This document shows positions 1 through 8,339 of a stretch of DNA of 64,000 bases, piece after piece; the first letter of the stretch is position 1; each line of letters begins with the position of its first letter. The notes beneath the pieces were generated by a model. That model was not told where the DNA came from. It did no database searches and saw only the letters and a list, made by a program, of their open reading frames with translations. The DNA is from Natrinema saccharevitans (GTDB lineage: Archaea > Halobacteriota > Halobacteria > Halobacteriales > Natrialbaceae): NCBI RefSeq assembly GCF_001953745.1, contig NZ_LWLN01000001.1, forward strand, positions 868,001-932,000, written 5' to 3'. A program made the position numbers and the translations under genes.

Positions 1-217
1 GGACGTACAACCGCGTTCGGGCGAGTGTCGTCGCGAGCGCGGGCCGCCTATGGCACCAGCCGGCCGCGATCAGCCCGGCACACGCACCGATCGCGACGGG
101 CCCGATCGCCGTGTACTCCGCGGCGAGGACGCGACTGGTCGCACACAGCGCGAGTACCCCGACGTACCCGCCGAGGACGACCGAGAAGAACGCGGCCGAC
201 GGGTTCCGGAGAGACAT
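1..217 (-). CDS. Hypothetical membrane protein, 3' end outside window
   Basis: Reading the minus strand from the ATG at 217 gives an open frame of 72 codons that runs off the window edge. After a short polar start (MSLRNPSAAFF) it has two hydrophobic stretches, at about residues 9-26 and 34-52, separated by a short segment, which suggests an integral membrane protein. The start is divergent from nothing visible and lies about 80 bp from the 3' end of the phosphoesterase gene. An AT-rich stretch at about 238-255 could hold its promoter. No family can be named from this fragment. Confidence 0.5.
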   Translation of the reverse strand, partial: MSLRNPSAAFFSVVLGGYVGVLALCATSRVLAAEYTAIGPVAIGACAGLIAAGWCHRRPALATTLARTRLYV

Positions 218-294
218 ATTCCACGTTGGGTCTCTCTCGCCAAAATAGTTTTTAAGTTGAAACGTTTCGGTCGGGCCGCGCTCCCGCCGTCGAA

Positions 295-1131
295 TCAGAC
301 CGACTCGTAGGGCCCGAGTCGGGTCCCGTCGAGCAGGTACGCCTCGCCGTCGGCCAGCCCCGCGGGGAGGAACGGCGAGAGAAACGACTGTCCGGAGAGG
401 TTGGTCCACGTCCCGCCGACCAGGTCGTTGAACGCGGGGATCACCACCGAACGCGGCGGCTCGGTCGCCCCCTCGAGCCACGATACGCCCTCGTACTCCG
501 GGCGGTCGCGAAACGGTTCCGGAGCGAGTCGTCCCCGCAGCCACGCCCGCTCGACGCGGCTGCCGCCGACCTCGTCCTCGAGGAGGACGCAGGGGTGTTC
601 GTGGCCCAGACAGACGACCGCGCTCTCGAGGACGGCCGGCGCGGGCCAGGTGTGGCCGTGACAGACGCCGACGTCGCCGAGGGCGACGCCCGCGCCGGGG
701 ACGACCGCGACCGTCGCATCGACGTCGTCGCTCTCGCCGAGCCAGGTCTCGATCCGGCCGTCGTGGTTGCCCTTGACGACGGAGACCGCGAGGTCGCTCG
801 GGAACGACTCGAAAAGCACCTCGAGTTCGCCGCGTTCGGCCCCGCCCGGCTCGCCGATCGAGTGCATCAGGTCGCCGCAGACGACCAGCCGGTCGGCTCG
901 AGTCCGCTCGAGCAGGGCAGTGAGCCGCTCCCGTCGGTCCGGGGCCCGACTGGGAACGTCGACGCCGCGCTCGTCCCGCAACGCCGCCTCGTAGCCGGCG
1001 TGGTAGTCGGCGATTAGCAGGGCGCGCTCGTGGCCGATCGTCGCGGTCGCGGCCGGTTCGCCGGGGACGGGCTCGACCAGCGGCTGCGTCGACGGTGCGG
1101 CCCCGTCGCGTCGGCGGGAATCGTCGCGCAT
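295..1131 (-). CDS. rpe: RPA-associated calcineurin-like phosphoesterase
   Basis: A 278-residue metallophosphoesterase of the archaeal COG1407 type. The metal-binding motifs are all present in order: ADYHAG near residue 41, GDLMHS near 86, KGNHD near 119, CHGHTW near 157 and GHEHP near 176. It is the third gene of a minus-strand operon, 10 bp downstream of rpap1. In Haloferax volcanii the rpa1 operon has the same order (rpa1, rpap1, rpe), and that synteny is the basis for the symbol. The enzymatic substrate is unknown; a role with the RPA single-strand DNA-binding complex in replication or repair is inferred from the operon. Intact, with no missing metal ligand visible. Confidence 0.85.
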   Translation of the reverse strand: MRDDSRRRDGAAPSTQPLVEPVPGEPAATATIGHERALLIADYHAGYEAALRDERGVDVPSRAPDRRERLTALLERTRADRLVVCGDLMHSIGEPGGAERGELEVLFESFPSDLAVSVVKGNHDGRIETWLGESDDVDATVAVVPGAGVALGDVGVCHGHTWPAPAVLESAVVCLGHEHPCVLLEDEVGGSRVERAWLRGRLAPEPFRDRPEYEGVSWLEGATEPPRSVVIPAFNDLVGGTWTNLSGQSFLSPFLPAGLADGEAYLLDGTRLGPYESV

Positions 1132-1141
1132 CCGTTCGCGA

Positions 1142-2926
1142 TCAGATCGCCTTCAGCGTCTCGTCGTCGGGTTCGTAACACTGCCCGCCCATCAGCGCGT
1201 CCTGGATTGCCTCCTCGACGTCCTCGGGGGCGGCCCCGGTGTCGTCGGCGACTGCCTCGACCAGTTCCGTCCGGTCGGCCCCGTCGCCGTCGTCGAGGTC
1301 CTCCATCGTCTCAACGACGTAGTCCTCGAGGTCGACGTCGTCGGCGGGCTCGTCGCCGCCCCCGGCGTCGTCTCCCTCGGGCTCTGTTTCGCCGGTCGAC
1401 TCGTCCGCGGCCGGCTCCACCGCTTTCGCCTCGGTTTCGGGTTCCGGCTCGGCTCCATCGCTTTCGGCGTCGGAATCGGCTCCCTCGAGGCCGGACTCGG
1501 GCGGTGCGCCGATCCCGTCGTCGTCGGGTTCGTTACTCGCGGCGGCGTCGGCCGCGGGCTCGGGCTCGGCCGCCGAGTCCGGCGCGTCGTCGAGGTCGTC
1601 GGCCGGTTCGTCGGGCTCGGGCACGTCGATCTCCGCCTCGCCGGGCTCCTCGACCTCGCTGCCGGTCGTGAACTCCGCGCCGAACTCCGCCTCGAGCTGC
1701 TCGCGCTCCTCGTCGTCCATCTCGTACATCCCGCCGTCGTCGGCCGCGCCGGCGTCGAAGTCGCCGAGGTCGTTCCCGTCGGCGGTCGCCGATCCGTCGG
1801 GCTCGGCAGGGGTCGTTTCGGCTTCGGTTTCGTCGTCCCCTGTCTCGAGCGATCCGGTGTCGGGCTCGGCGTCGTCGACCGCCGGCTCCGCGTCCGCTTC
1901 GGCCTCCGCGGGCTCGTCGCCCGCCGAACCGGCTGCCGCGGGGTCGGCCGTCTCGGCGTCGGTCGCCGGGTCGGCGTCCGCCTCGAGATCCGCCGTCGTC
2001 CCGTCGGGGGCGGCGTCGATCGCGGCGTCCGCGGGTCCGGGCTCGGTTTCGGTCGCCGTTCCCGCCGCGGAGCCCGAGTGTGCGTCGTCGGGATCGGTCG
2101 CCGCCTCGCTCCCGCCGGCCGTCGCCGCCATCGCTTCGGCCGGTTCGGACTCGGACTCGAGCGCGTCGGCGGCGACGCCGTCGAGGTCGGCCAGCGACTC
2201 GAAAGCGGCGTCGTACTCGGGACTCGAGGCGTCGGGCGCGAGGTCGAGCCCGCTCACCTGATCGCGTTCGCCGGCGACGACCTCGCAGGCCTCGAGCGCG
2301 CACTCGCGCAGCGCGGCCAGATACGACGGCGTCGTTCCGTAGTGGTCTCGCGCGAGCGGGATTCCCGCCGCGAGGCCGGACTCGACGCCGGTCTCGAGCA
2401 GGGCGTCGGTCAGGTCCTCGCCGGCCGCGTCGGAGTCGGCCGCGCCGGCGTAGGTCCTGATCCGCGCGACGGTCTGTTCGGCCGCGCTGACGACCCAGCG
2501 GTCCCGAGTGTCGGCGTCGACCGTGGCGATGCTCTCGGGACGGAGGGAGGTATAGACCTGATCGCCGTCTTCGGGCTGGAAGGTCCGTGCCTTGCCGGTC
2601 ACCGCGACGAACTCGGGGGGTTCGACCTGCTCCAAGAACGCCAGTTCGTCGGGCTGGTACTGGCCGGCGTAGACGACGAACGCGCCGGTCGGGTCGACGA
2701 CGCGGGCCCGGACCATCTCCTCGTTGACCGAGGTGACCTCCGTGAGGGTGCCGACCGCGAACACGCGGTTGAGCCGCGCGCCGGTCGGCGAGATCACGTA
2801 GTTCGGGGCGCGCTCCTCGTCGCTTTCGGCGTAGGACAGCGAGGCATCGTCGTACTCGGCCGCGAACAGCCGGTAGGCGATCTCCCGCCCGGGAATCTCC
2901 TCGTCGTTCTCGTCCGTCGCGCTCAT
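1142..2926 (-). CDS. rpap1: RPA-associated protein Rpap1
   Basis: A 594-residue protein. The first 170 residues form an OB-fold-like domain (the segment RVFAVGTLTEV through VAVTGKARTF), typical of haloarchaeal RPA-associated proteins (COG3390). A compact segment follows at about residues 170-245. From about 245 to 530 there is a long, very acidic, low-complexity linker rich in Glu, Asp, Ala and Pro. The last 60 residues look like a small helical, winged-helix-like domain (from about VDLEDYVVETM to the end). Its ATG overlaps the stop of rpa1 by 4 nt (ATGA), indicating translational coupling. Rpap proteins bind their cognate RPA; the long linker fits Rpap1 rather than the short Rpap3. The residue limits are approximate. 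Confidence 0.85.
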   Translation of the reverse strand: MSATDENDEEIPGREIAYRLFAAEYDDASLSYAESDEERAPNYVISPTGARLNRVFAVGTLTEVTSVNEEMVRARVVDPTGAFVVYAGQYQPDELAFLEQVEPPEFVAVTGKARTFQPEDGDQVYTSLRPESIATVDADTRDRWVVSAAEQTVARIRTYAGAADSDAAGEDLTDALLETGVESGLAAGIPLARDHYGTTPSYLAALRECALEACEVVAGERDQVSGLDLAPDASSPEYDAAFESLADLDGVAADALESESEPAEAMAATAGGSEAATDPDDAHSGSAAGTATETEPGPADAAIDAAPDGTTADLEADADPATDAETADPAAAGSAGDEPAEAEADAEPAVDDAEPDTGSLETGDDETEAETTPAEPDGSATADGNDLGDFDAGAADDGGMYEMDDEEREQLEAEFGAEFTTGSEVEEPGEAEIDVPEPDEPADDLDDAPDSAAEPEPAADAAASNEPDDDGIGAPPESGLEGADSDAESDGAEPEPETEAKAVEPAADESTGETEPEGDDAGGGDEPADDVDLEDYVVETMEDLDDGDGADRTELVEAVADDTGAAPEDVEEAIQDALMGGQCYEPDDETLKAI

Positions 2927-4197
2927 GCGTCCACCTCCTCTAAGAAGGCCATCGCACGCGCGGCCGGATCGTCGTCGCTCTCCGCGAAGGTTTCGGCGTC
3001 TAAGTTCGCACCGTACTCGTCGACCGAGAGGTGGCCGCGAACGCGGTACTCGCGGCCGACGATGCGCTCGCGGATCCGGTCGGCGACGACCTCCTGATCC
3101 ATCGCCTCGCGGGCCTGCTCGAGGGCGTCCTCGAGGGTGCCGTCGTAGACCCGCTCGGTGAGTTCATCGTCGAGGACGACGGTGACGGTGCCGGTGCCGT
3201 CGTCCAAGATCGCCTTGACCCGGAGGTCGTCGATTCCCTCGACGTCGCCGTGGGTCCGGCACTGTCCCTTCTGGATGACCCGGTAACACTCCGGACACCG
3301 CTGGACGAGGCCGGAGCCGTCCCGGACCGCCAGCAGGTTGCCCACGACCTCGACGTCGTAGATGCCGCCGGTCCGAACCGCCTCGCCGACGGTCATCGTC
3401 TGGGTGTCGCTGCCGACGTCGATCTCGCGATCGAGCGCCGAGACGGTCGAGAACTCCGAGACGTTGACCTCCGGGACGCCGCGGAACTCCTGGACGTAGG
3501 CGTTCTCGATGCGGACCGGACCGCCCGCTTCGATCTCGGAGGCCGGCTCCCAGTTCGTGAACGGAAGCCGGCCGCTCTCGTCGCCGAAGACGCCGCTCAG
3601 GATTTCGGTCTCGCCGTCGCGGCCGTCGATCGTGCGACGCTCGCACTCGAGGACGTCGACCTCGACGGTCACGGCGCGGTCGCCGGTCCGGAGGTCGGCC
3701 AGCTGTGCCTCGCCGCCGACCTCGTAGGGGACGTCGAGCGACTCCGCGTCGAACGATAGCGAGGTACTCTCGCCGAGGTTGAGTTCGGGCTCGCCGTCCC
3801 ACTCGCGGACGCCGGCGTTGCCCGCCGTGATCGTATCGCCCGGCTCGAGGCCGAAGTCCTCCCACGCGGTGTAGTCGATGACGCCGGACTCGTCGGCCAG
3901 CCGTCCCTCCACGATGACGTGGTCGTCGCCCTGATAGCGGATCGACCGCTCGCCGGCCGTCAGGACGACGCCCGTGACGGTGACGTTGCTCTCGTCGGGA
4001 TCGATGTCGGCGACGTCCTTCGCCGAGGGCGTCCCGCCACCGCCGCTCTGTCCGTCACCGTACTTCCGTCGGAGGCTCTGCTTTGCCTCGTCGATCGGAA
4101 CGCTGTACTCCACCAGGTTCTGCAGGTCGTCTTTGACCTCCTCTTTGTCGACACCGAGGTCGGAGGCGAGTTCCTCGGCATGATCGTCGAGTTCCAT
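2923..4197 (-). CDS. rpa1: Replication protein A (single-strand DNA-binding), Rpa1 type
   Basis: A 424-residue single-strand DNA-binding protein. A short helical N-terminal region (about 1-60) is followed by three OB-fold-like segments, roughly 70-150, 170-260 and 270-400. The third carries a zinc-finger motif of the form C-x2-C-x8-C-x2-H (CPECYRV ... CRTHG), as in haloarchaeal Rpa1. First gene of the rpa1-rpap1-rpe operon. An A/T-rich element at 4219-4229 lies 22-32 nt upstream of the ATG, the spacing of a leaderless haloarchaeal promoter. Acts in the cytoplasm at replication forks and repair sites. In H. volcanii the rpa1 and rpa3 operons are distinguished by the presence of rpe, which is found here. 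Confidence 0.9.
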   Translation of the reverse strand: MELDDHAEELASDLGVDKEEVKDDLQNLVEYSVPIDEAKQSLRRKYGDGQSGGGGTPSAKDVADIDPDESNVTVTGVVLTAGERSIRYQGDDHVIVEGRLADESGVIDYTAWEDFGLEPGDTITAGNAGVREWDGEPELNLGESTSLSFDAESLDVPYEVGGEAQLADLRTGDRAVTVEVDVLECERRTIDGRDGETEILSGVFGDESGRLPFTNWEPASEIEAGGPVRIENAYVQEFRGVPEVNVSEFSTVSALDREIDVGSDTQTMTVGEAVRTGGIYDVEVVGNLLAVRDGSGLVQRCPECYRVIQKGQCRTHGDVEGIDDLRVKAILDDGTGTVTVVLDDELTERVYDGTLEDALEQAREAMDQEVVADRIRERIVGREYRVRGHLSVDEYGANLDAETFAESDDDPAARAMAFLEEVDA

Positions 4198-4652
4198 CGT
4201 TTTCCTTTGGAGGTGGGGCTTAAAAAGCGTTCCCGGAGGAGGGCGGAAGTGAATCCGTCTCGGTCACGAAACGGAAAATCAGGAGGGGTTTCGGACCGAT
4301 CAACCGGCATGCGGTGGCGCGCGCTGTCGGCCGACCGAACGATAGTGAGGTCGGTCGATACCACTGCGCGAGGTCTTCGCGAACGTAGTGAGCGAATGGC
4401 TCGGAAGACGCGGAGCGTCTTCCGGTGGATGAGCGAGTGCCGGAGGCGCGAGCGTTAGCGCGGGACCACAGGTCCCGCGAACCATACGAACGGCGGCGGA
4501 GCCGCCGTGAGTAGAAATCGGCTGGGGAGGGTGTGGCGACTCCCCGTTGCCACAGTCGCAGGACGCTTCTCTTCTCACCGACTCTCCCGTCAAAACCACT
4601 GCACCGTTCAGGGCGTCCTCGAGAAACGAGCGCACGCGGTATGAGCGTCTCA
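4198..4652. other. Non-coding spacer rich in short hairpins
   Basis: A 455-bp gap between the phoU 3' end and the rpa1 start. Open frames here have no family features. It contains a run of perfect short inverted repeats: a 9-bp stem at 4402-4410/4416-4424 with a 5-nt loop, an 8-bp stem at 4460-4467/4471-4478 with a 3-nt loop, a 7-bp stem at 4491-4497/4501-4507, and a weaker one at 4331-4336/4349-4354. This kind of hairpin-rich spacer is common between haloarchaeal genes. It could serve as a transcription end or be a degenerate repeat. Confidence 0.6.
4219..4229 (-). promoter_or_regulatory. TATA element of rpa1 operon
   Basis: On the minus strand the element reads CGCTTTTTAAGC. It is centred about 27 nt from the rpa1 ATG at 4197, consistent with a leaderless transcript. 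Confidence 0.55.
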
Positions 4653-5648
4653 TCAGGGCCGCGGGGCGGCCTTCTGCAGCGCCGTCTCGGCGATGTTCCC
4701 GCCGTAGTCGGCGCTTCGGGACAGCGAGTCGACGATCAGCCCCAGCGACTGGGCCTGGACCGGCTCCAGATCCCGCAGCATGTCGTCGATCTGTCTAGTA
4801 TGTTCGTCGATCTCGAGAACCGCCTCGCGGGCGTCGTGACCGAGTCGGTTGGCCTCCTCGGTCTCGTCGGCGAACAGCGCGTCCATCGACTTCTCCAGCA
4901 CCGTCGCGGCGTCGGTCCGTAGCTCCTCGAGCCCGTCGGCGACCGGCTCCGGGATCTCCTCGAGCTTGAGCGCGAGGTTGCTGATCTTGGCGGCGTGGTC
5001 GGCGACGCGCTCGAGTTGGCGGGCGCTGGAGTGAAAGTCGAAACAGTCCTCTCGCGGAACGCCGAGTTCTTCGGCGGCCTTTGGCGATCGCAGGGTGGCC
5101 CGGAAGATCCGCGAGACGACCAGCCAGAGCCGGTCGACGTCGTCGTCGCGTTCGATCACGTCCTCGGCGATGTCGTCGTCGTTCTCGGTCAGCGCCGTGA
5201 CCGCGTCCTCGAGCATCGACTGGGCGATCAGCCGCATCCGGGTGACGGCGTTGACGATCGAGAGTTCCGAGGAGTCGAGCAAGTCCTGAATGACCACGCT
5301 GTCGGTCGTCTCCTCTAGGACCTCGACGCCGACTAACCCCTGAGTGGCGTCGCGGATCGCCCGCCGCTGGTCGGTCGTGATCCGGCCGGCATCGAGCCTG
5401 ATGATGTCGAAGCCGCTGACGTACATCGTCATCACGGCCCGGGTCAGGCGCTCGCCCTCGAGACTCGAGATGTCGAGGCTCCCCTCCTGCCGTTCGATGT
5501 CGCTCTGGGGAGTCAACAAGAGCGCGTCGTCCTCGGGGTAGAACTCGACGGTCGTTCCGGCGCTGACGTCGTTGTCGGTTGCCCACGTCTTTGGCAACGA
5601 GACGGTGTACGTCGAGCCGCCGGTCACCTGGACCTTTCGCGTCTCCAT
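4653..5648 (-). CDS. AbrB-domain phosphate uptake regulator, PhoU family
   Basis: A 331-residue protein. The first 45 residues form an AbrB/SpoVT-like swapped-hairpin DNA-binding domain (METRKVQVTGGSTYTVSLPK). PhoU-type three-helix bundles follow from about residue 110 to the end, with the E/D-rich helices that bind metal clusters in PhoU. The combination suggests a phosphate-responsive transcription regulator rather than a plain PhoU. It is divergent from the pstSCAB-phoU operon across a 527-bp gap, so it probably regulates that operon and perhaps itself. A TATA-like stretch (TATTTATACT on the minus strand) lies about 28 nt upstream of the ATG, indicating a leaderless mRNA. The target sites and effector are inference. 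Confidence 0.85.
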   Translation of the reverse strand: METRKVQVTGGSTYTVSLPKTWATDNDVSAGTTVEFYPEDDALLLTPQSDIERQEGSLDISSLEGERLTRAVMTMYVSGFDIIRLDAGRITTDQRRAIRDATQGLVGVEVLEETTDSVVIQDLLDSSELSIVNAVTRMRLIAQSMLEDAVTALTENDDDIAEDVIERDDDVDRLWLVVSRIFRATLRSPKAAEELGVPREDCFDFHSSARQLERVADHAAKISNLALKLEEIPEPVADGLEELRTDAATVLEKSMDALFADETEEANRLGHDAREAVLEIDEHTRQIDDMLRDLEPVQAQSLGLIVDSLSRSADYGGNIAETALQKAAPRP

Positions 5649-5670
5649 AGAGCGCGATTTCGACCGCGAG

Positions 5671-5680
5671 AGTATAAATA
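5671..5680 (-). promoter_or_regulatory. TATA element of the AbrB-PhoU gene
   Basis: The plus-strand bases AGTATAAATA read on the minus strand as TATTTATACT, centred about 28 nt from the ATG at 5648. A TCTATAG motif lies about 10 bp further out (5689-5695). Confidence 0.6.
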
Positions 5681-6134
5681 TGCGTGTGTCTATAGAGAGC
5701 CGTCCGGTAATCTTGTGAGGAGCTTCTCAGGGCCGTTTCGGTCCGATTACGGAAGAGAACGATACGTGTGGAGCTGTTCGTGAGGGGACAGACAATAGCA
5801 GTATATAGTTTTAGGAGACGTCGTTCGGATCGTCACCGAGTCCCGCTACTGCCCGCGCCGGTAGACGAGCGTCTAGACGGGGAGAGCGTGTCGTCTCGCG
5901 ACGGCGGAACAGCGGTGGCGAACGCCGGCCACGGACCCTGCCACGAAGCGCCGTTGTCACTGTCGGTATCGACACCGCGAGCGTCCGAACCGGAGATCGG
6001 CCCTCGAGCGGTCGATGCTGACTCGCTCGAGTCGGTTTCGGGCCGTCGCCCCACTGTACCGGATCCCGACGCCGTCACGAGCGGCGAAATAGTTCTATAT
6101 AGAGATCTGTGTTCACTGACGGGTATATATGGTT

Positions 6135-6155
6135 CATAGCATCCCTTTTTTATAC
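6135..6155 (+). promoter_or_regulatory. Promoter of pstSCAB-phoU operon 1
   Basis: The 9-mer CATAGCATC at 6135-6143 is followed by a T-run and TATA (about 6145-6154). The TATA is about 25 nt upstream of the ATG at 6176, which favours that ATG over the GTG at 6173. The same 9-mer lies at nearly the same distance upstream of the second pstS. Confidence 0.6.
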
Positions 6156-6175
6156 CGTCTCGAATCACACACGTG

Positions 6176-7234
6176 ATGGCAGACAACCAGTTCGGACGCG
6201 ACACAGTATCGCGACGGAAGTTTATCGCTGGAACCGGTGTCGCAGGGATGGCGGCGGTCGCCGGATGCATCGGGAGCGGTAGCGAAGGGAGCGATACGGA
6301 ATCGCTATCGGCCGACGGTTCGTCGACCGTTTATCCGATCACGAGCAAGGCCGGCTCGCTGTGGAACTCGAACCCGCCGGCCGACGACGAGGAGTACTGG
6401 GGTCCGAGTCAGTACGATATCGACACCGACGAAAACCTCGCGGACTACTGGGCCGGCCTCTACGGCTTCGAGGCGAACGACGGCGGCAGGCCGCCGTTCG
6501 AGACGTCGATCGGACTGAACCACACCGGCGTCGGACTGCAGAAACTCGAGGAGGGACAGGTCGATATCGGTGACGCGAGCGCTCCCGTCTCCGCGGAGTT
6601 CCCCGACCGGAGCGAGAGCGATCTCGAGCCGTTCGTCGACCACGTCGTCGGCGTCGACGCCCAGCCGATCATGGTGAGTAAGGCGATTAAGGACGCCGGC
6701 CTCGACAAGATCACGCTCGAAGAGATTCAGGCAATCTATACGGGCGAAATTTCGAACTGGGACGAGGTCGAAGCCTACGAAGGGGGCTCACAGGAAATCC
6801 AGGTCATCGGTCGCGCCGAGGGCTCCGGTACGGACACGTCGTTCCGGAACAACGTCCTCGGCGACCCCGACGCCGAGATGGAAGTCGACGCGCGCAGGGG
6901 CGAGAACCAGCAGGTCCAGACGACCCTCGAACAGTCGGACAACGCCATCGCCTACGCGGGCCTCGCGTTCATTTCGGATCAGGCGCCGATGGTCAACCTC
7001 GTGATCGACGGCACCGAGTACACGCGCGAGAAGATGGCCGATCCCGGCTATCCGCTCGCTCGCGACCTGCACTGTTACACCTGGGAGGACACGTCGGAGA
7101 AGGAAGCCGCGTTCATCCGCATGATCCTGCACCCCTACGGACAGCAGAATTTCGTCGAACCGGCCGACTACCTCCCGCTGACGGACGAGCGTCGGGAGGA
7201 GGAACTGGGTAAACTTCCCGAGCCGAGTAACTAA
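6176..7234 (+). CDS. pstS: Phosphate ABC transporter substrate-binding lipoprotein 1
   Basis: A 352-residue PstS-type binding protein. The N-terminus has a Tat signal with RRKF, a hydrophobic stretch and the lipobox AVAGC, so it is predicted to be exported folded and lipid-anchored. The mature protein starts with the phosphate-loop type segment ADGSSTVYPIT. IGRAEGSGT near residue 220 matches the second phosphate-binding loop. It delivers phosphate to the PstC/PstA permease encoded immediately downstream. The first gene of pstS-pstC-pstA-pstB-phoU. GTG at 6173 is an alternative start, but promoter spacing favours ATG 6176. A segment of about 40 residues rich in aromatic and acidic residues (DDEEYWGPSQ) after the first loop is longer than in bacterial PstS. 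Confidence 0.93.
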   Translation: MADNQFGRDTVSRRKFIAGTGVAGMAAVAGCIGSGSEGSDTESLSADGSSTVYPITSKAGSLWNSNPPADDEEYWGPSQYDIDTDENLADYWAGLYGFEANDGGRPPFETSIGLNHTGVGLQKLEEGQVDIGDASAPVSAEFPDRSESDLEPFVDHVVGVDAQPIMVSKAIKDAGLDKITLEEIQAIYTGEISNWDEVEAYEGGSQEIQVIGRAEGSGTDTSFRNNVLGDPDAEMEVDARRGENQQVQTTLEQSDNAIAYAGLAFISDQAPMVNLVIDGTEYTREKMADPGYPLARDLHCYTWEDTSEKEAAFIRMILHPYGQQNFVEPADYLPLTDERREEELGKLPEPSN

Positions 7235-7271
7235 GCTGCGCAGCCGATCGATCAACACCGTTTCATTATAA

Positions 7272-8339
7272 ATGAGCGATATATTACAGACAGTGAACCA
7301 GTCGGAGACCGACCAGGGCACCGAAGACCGGTTGGGATCGAACCTGCATCTCCTCGCCGGCGCTTCGCTCGCGGGCTCGTTGGTGACGTTTCTCGTAGCG
7401 CCGTGGCTCACCGGGGTTTTCGTCATTGCGTTTCTCGCGATCGTCGGATACGGCTGGTTCGCCTACCAGGAACGGACGGCCAAGGGGCTGATGTTCCTGG
7501 CGACCGTTTCGACGGCGCTCGTTCTCGTCCTCATCATCGCCTTCCTGTTCTACCGTTCGGCTCCCGCGTTCGAACACATGGGACTCGACATCCTCTACGC
7601 CGACGGGGACTACTGGAGCCGGGCAGATGACAGGTATTCGCTGTACCCCGCTATCTGGGGGACCGTCCTCACGACGATTCTGGCCACGATCGTCGCCGCC
7701 CCGCTCGGTATCGCGTCGGCGATCTTCATCAGCGAGATCGCCCCGTCGTGGGCCCACGAACTCATGAAGCCGGCCGTCGAAACGCTCGCCGGGATTCCGT
7801 CGATCGTGTACGGGTTCATCGGCTTTACCATCATCAACGGCTACATGATGGACAACTTCGGCCTCAACTCGATCGGGAGCATCATCGTCGTCGGCATCGT
7901 CGTCGGACTGATGGCGTTGCCGACGGTCGCTTCGGTCGCCGAAGACGCGGTCGCGAGCGTCCCCGACCACATGAAAGACGGCGCGGCCGCGATCGGCGCG
8001 ACGGAGTGGCAGACGATAAAGAGCGTCACGCTTCCCGCGTCCTTTTCAGGGGTTTCCGCCGCGGTGCTGCTCGGCGTCGGTCGAGCGGTCGGTGAGACGA
8101 TGGCAGCGACCGTCATCCTCGGAAACGTCATGCAGCTACCGGAGCCGCTGTACAACGTCTTCGGGAACACGGTTACACTGACCAGTCTCATCGCCAGCCA
8201 GTACGGGAACTCCCACGGCCTTCACAGGGAGGCGTTGTTCGCGGCCGGCGTGATCCTGTTCATCACCGTCATGGCGTTGAGCATCACTGCCCAGTTCATT
8301 GAAGAGCGTATGAAGCAGAATCTCGGAGGTGACGTATGA
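7272..8339 (+). CDS. pstC: Phosphate ABC transporter permease PstC
   Basis: A 355-residue inner-membrane permease with an extra pair of N-terminal hydrophobic helices and then the six-helix ABC permease core. The EAA-loop region is visible around residues 235-260 (DGAAAIGATEWQTIKSVTLP), the interface with PstB. GVGRAVGETMA, near residue 275, is a signature of PstC/PstA permeases. It starts 37 bp after pstS, and its stop overlaps the pstA start by 4 nt. It forms the channel with PstA. No sign of damage. Confidence 0.93.
   Translation: MSDILQTVNQSETDQGTEDRLGSNLHLLAGASLAGSLVTFLVAPWLTGVFVIAFLAIVGYGWFAYQERTAKGLMFLATVSTALVLVLIIAFLFYRSAPAFEHMGLDILYADGDYWSRADDRYSLYPAIWGTVLTTILATIVAAPLGIASAIFISEIAPSWAHELMKPAVETLAGIPSIVYGFIGFTIINGYMMDNFGLNSIGSIIVVGIVVGLMALPTVASVAEDAVASVPDHMKDGAAAIGATEWQTIKSVTLPASFSGVSAAVLLGVGRAVGETMAATVILGNVMQLPEPLYNVFGNTVTLTSLIASQYGNSHGLHREALFAAGVILFITVMALSITAQFIEERMKQNLGGDV

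Larger units (their letters stand above)
5649..6175. other. Divergent regulatory region between AbrB-phoU and pstS
   Basis: 527 bp without a credible gene; open frames on both strands lack family features. It holds the two divergent promoters and several AT-rich TATAG-type motifs: TCTATAG at 5689, GTATATAG at about 5800, TCTATATAG at 6094-6102 and GTATATATGG at about 6123. The same TCTATATAG and CATAGCATC motifs recur upstream of the second pstS, so they are candidate phosphate-control sites. Confidence 0.6.

Noticed and set aside
4300-4653. Minus-strand open frame of 117 codons
   Set aside because: It runs through hairpin repeats and its translation is Arg/Ser/Pro-rich with no domain, as expected for a frame over high-GC non-coding DNA.
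5768-6270. Open frames in the AbrB-phoU/pstS spacer
   Set aside because: They overlap the promoters and the start of pstS and lack protein-like features.
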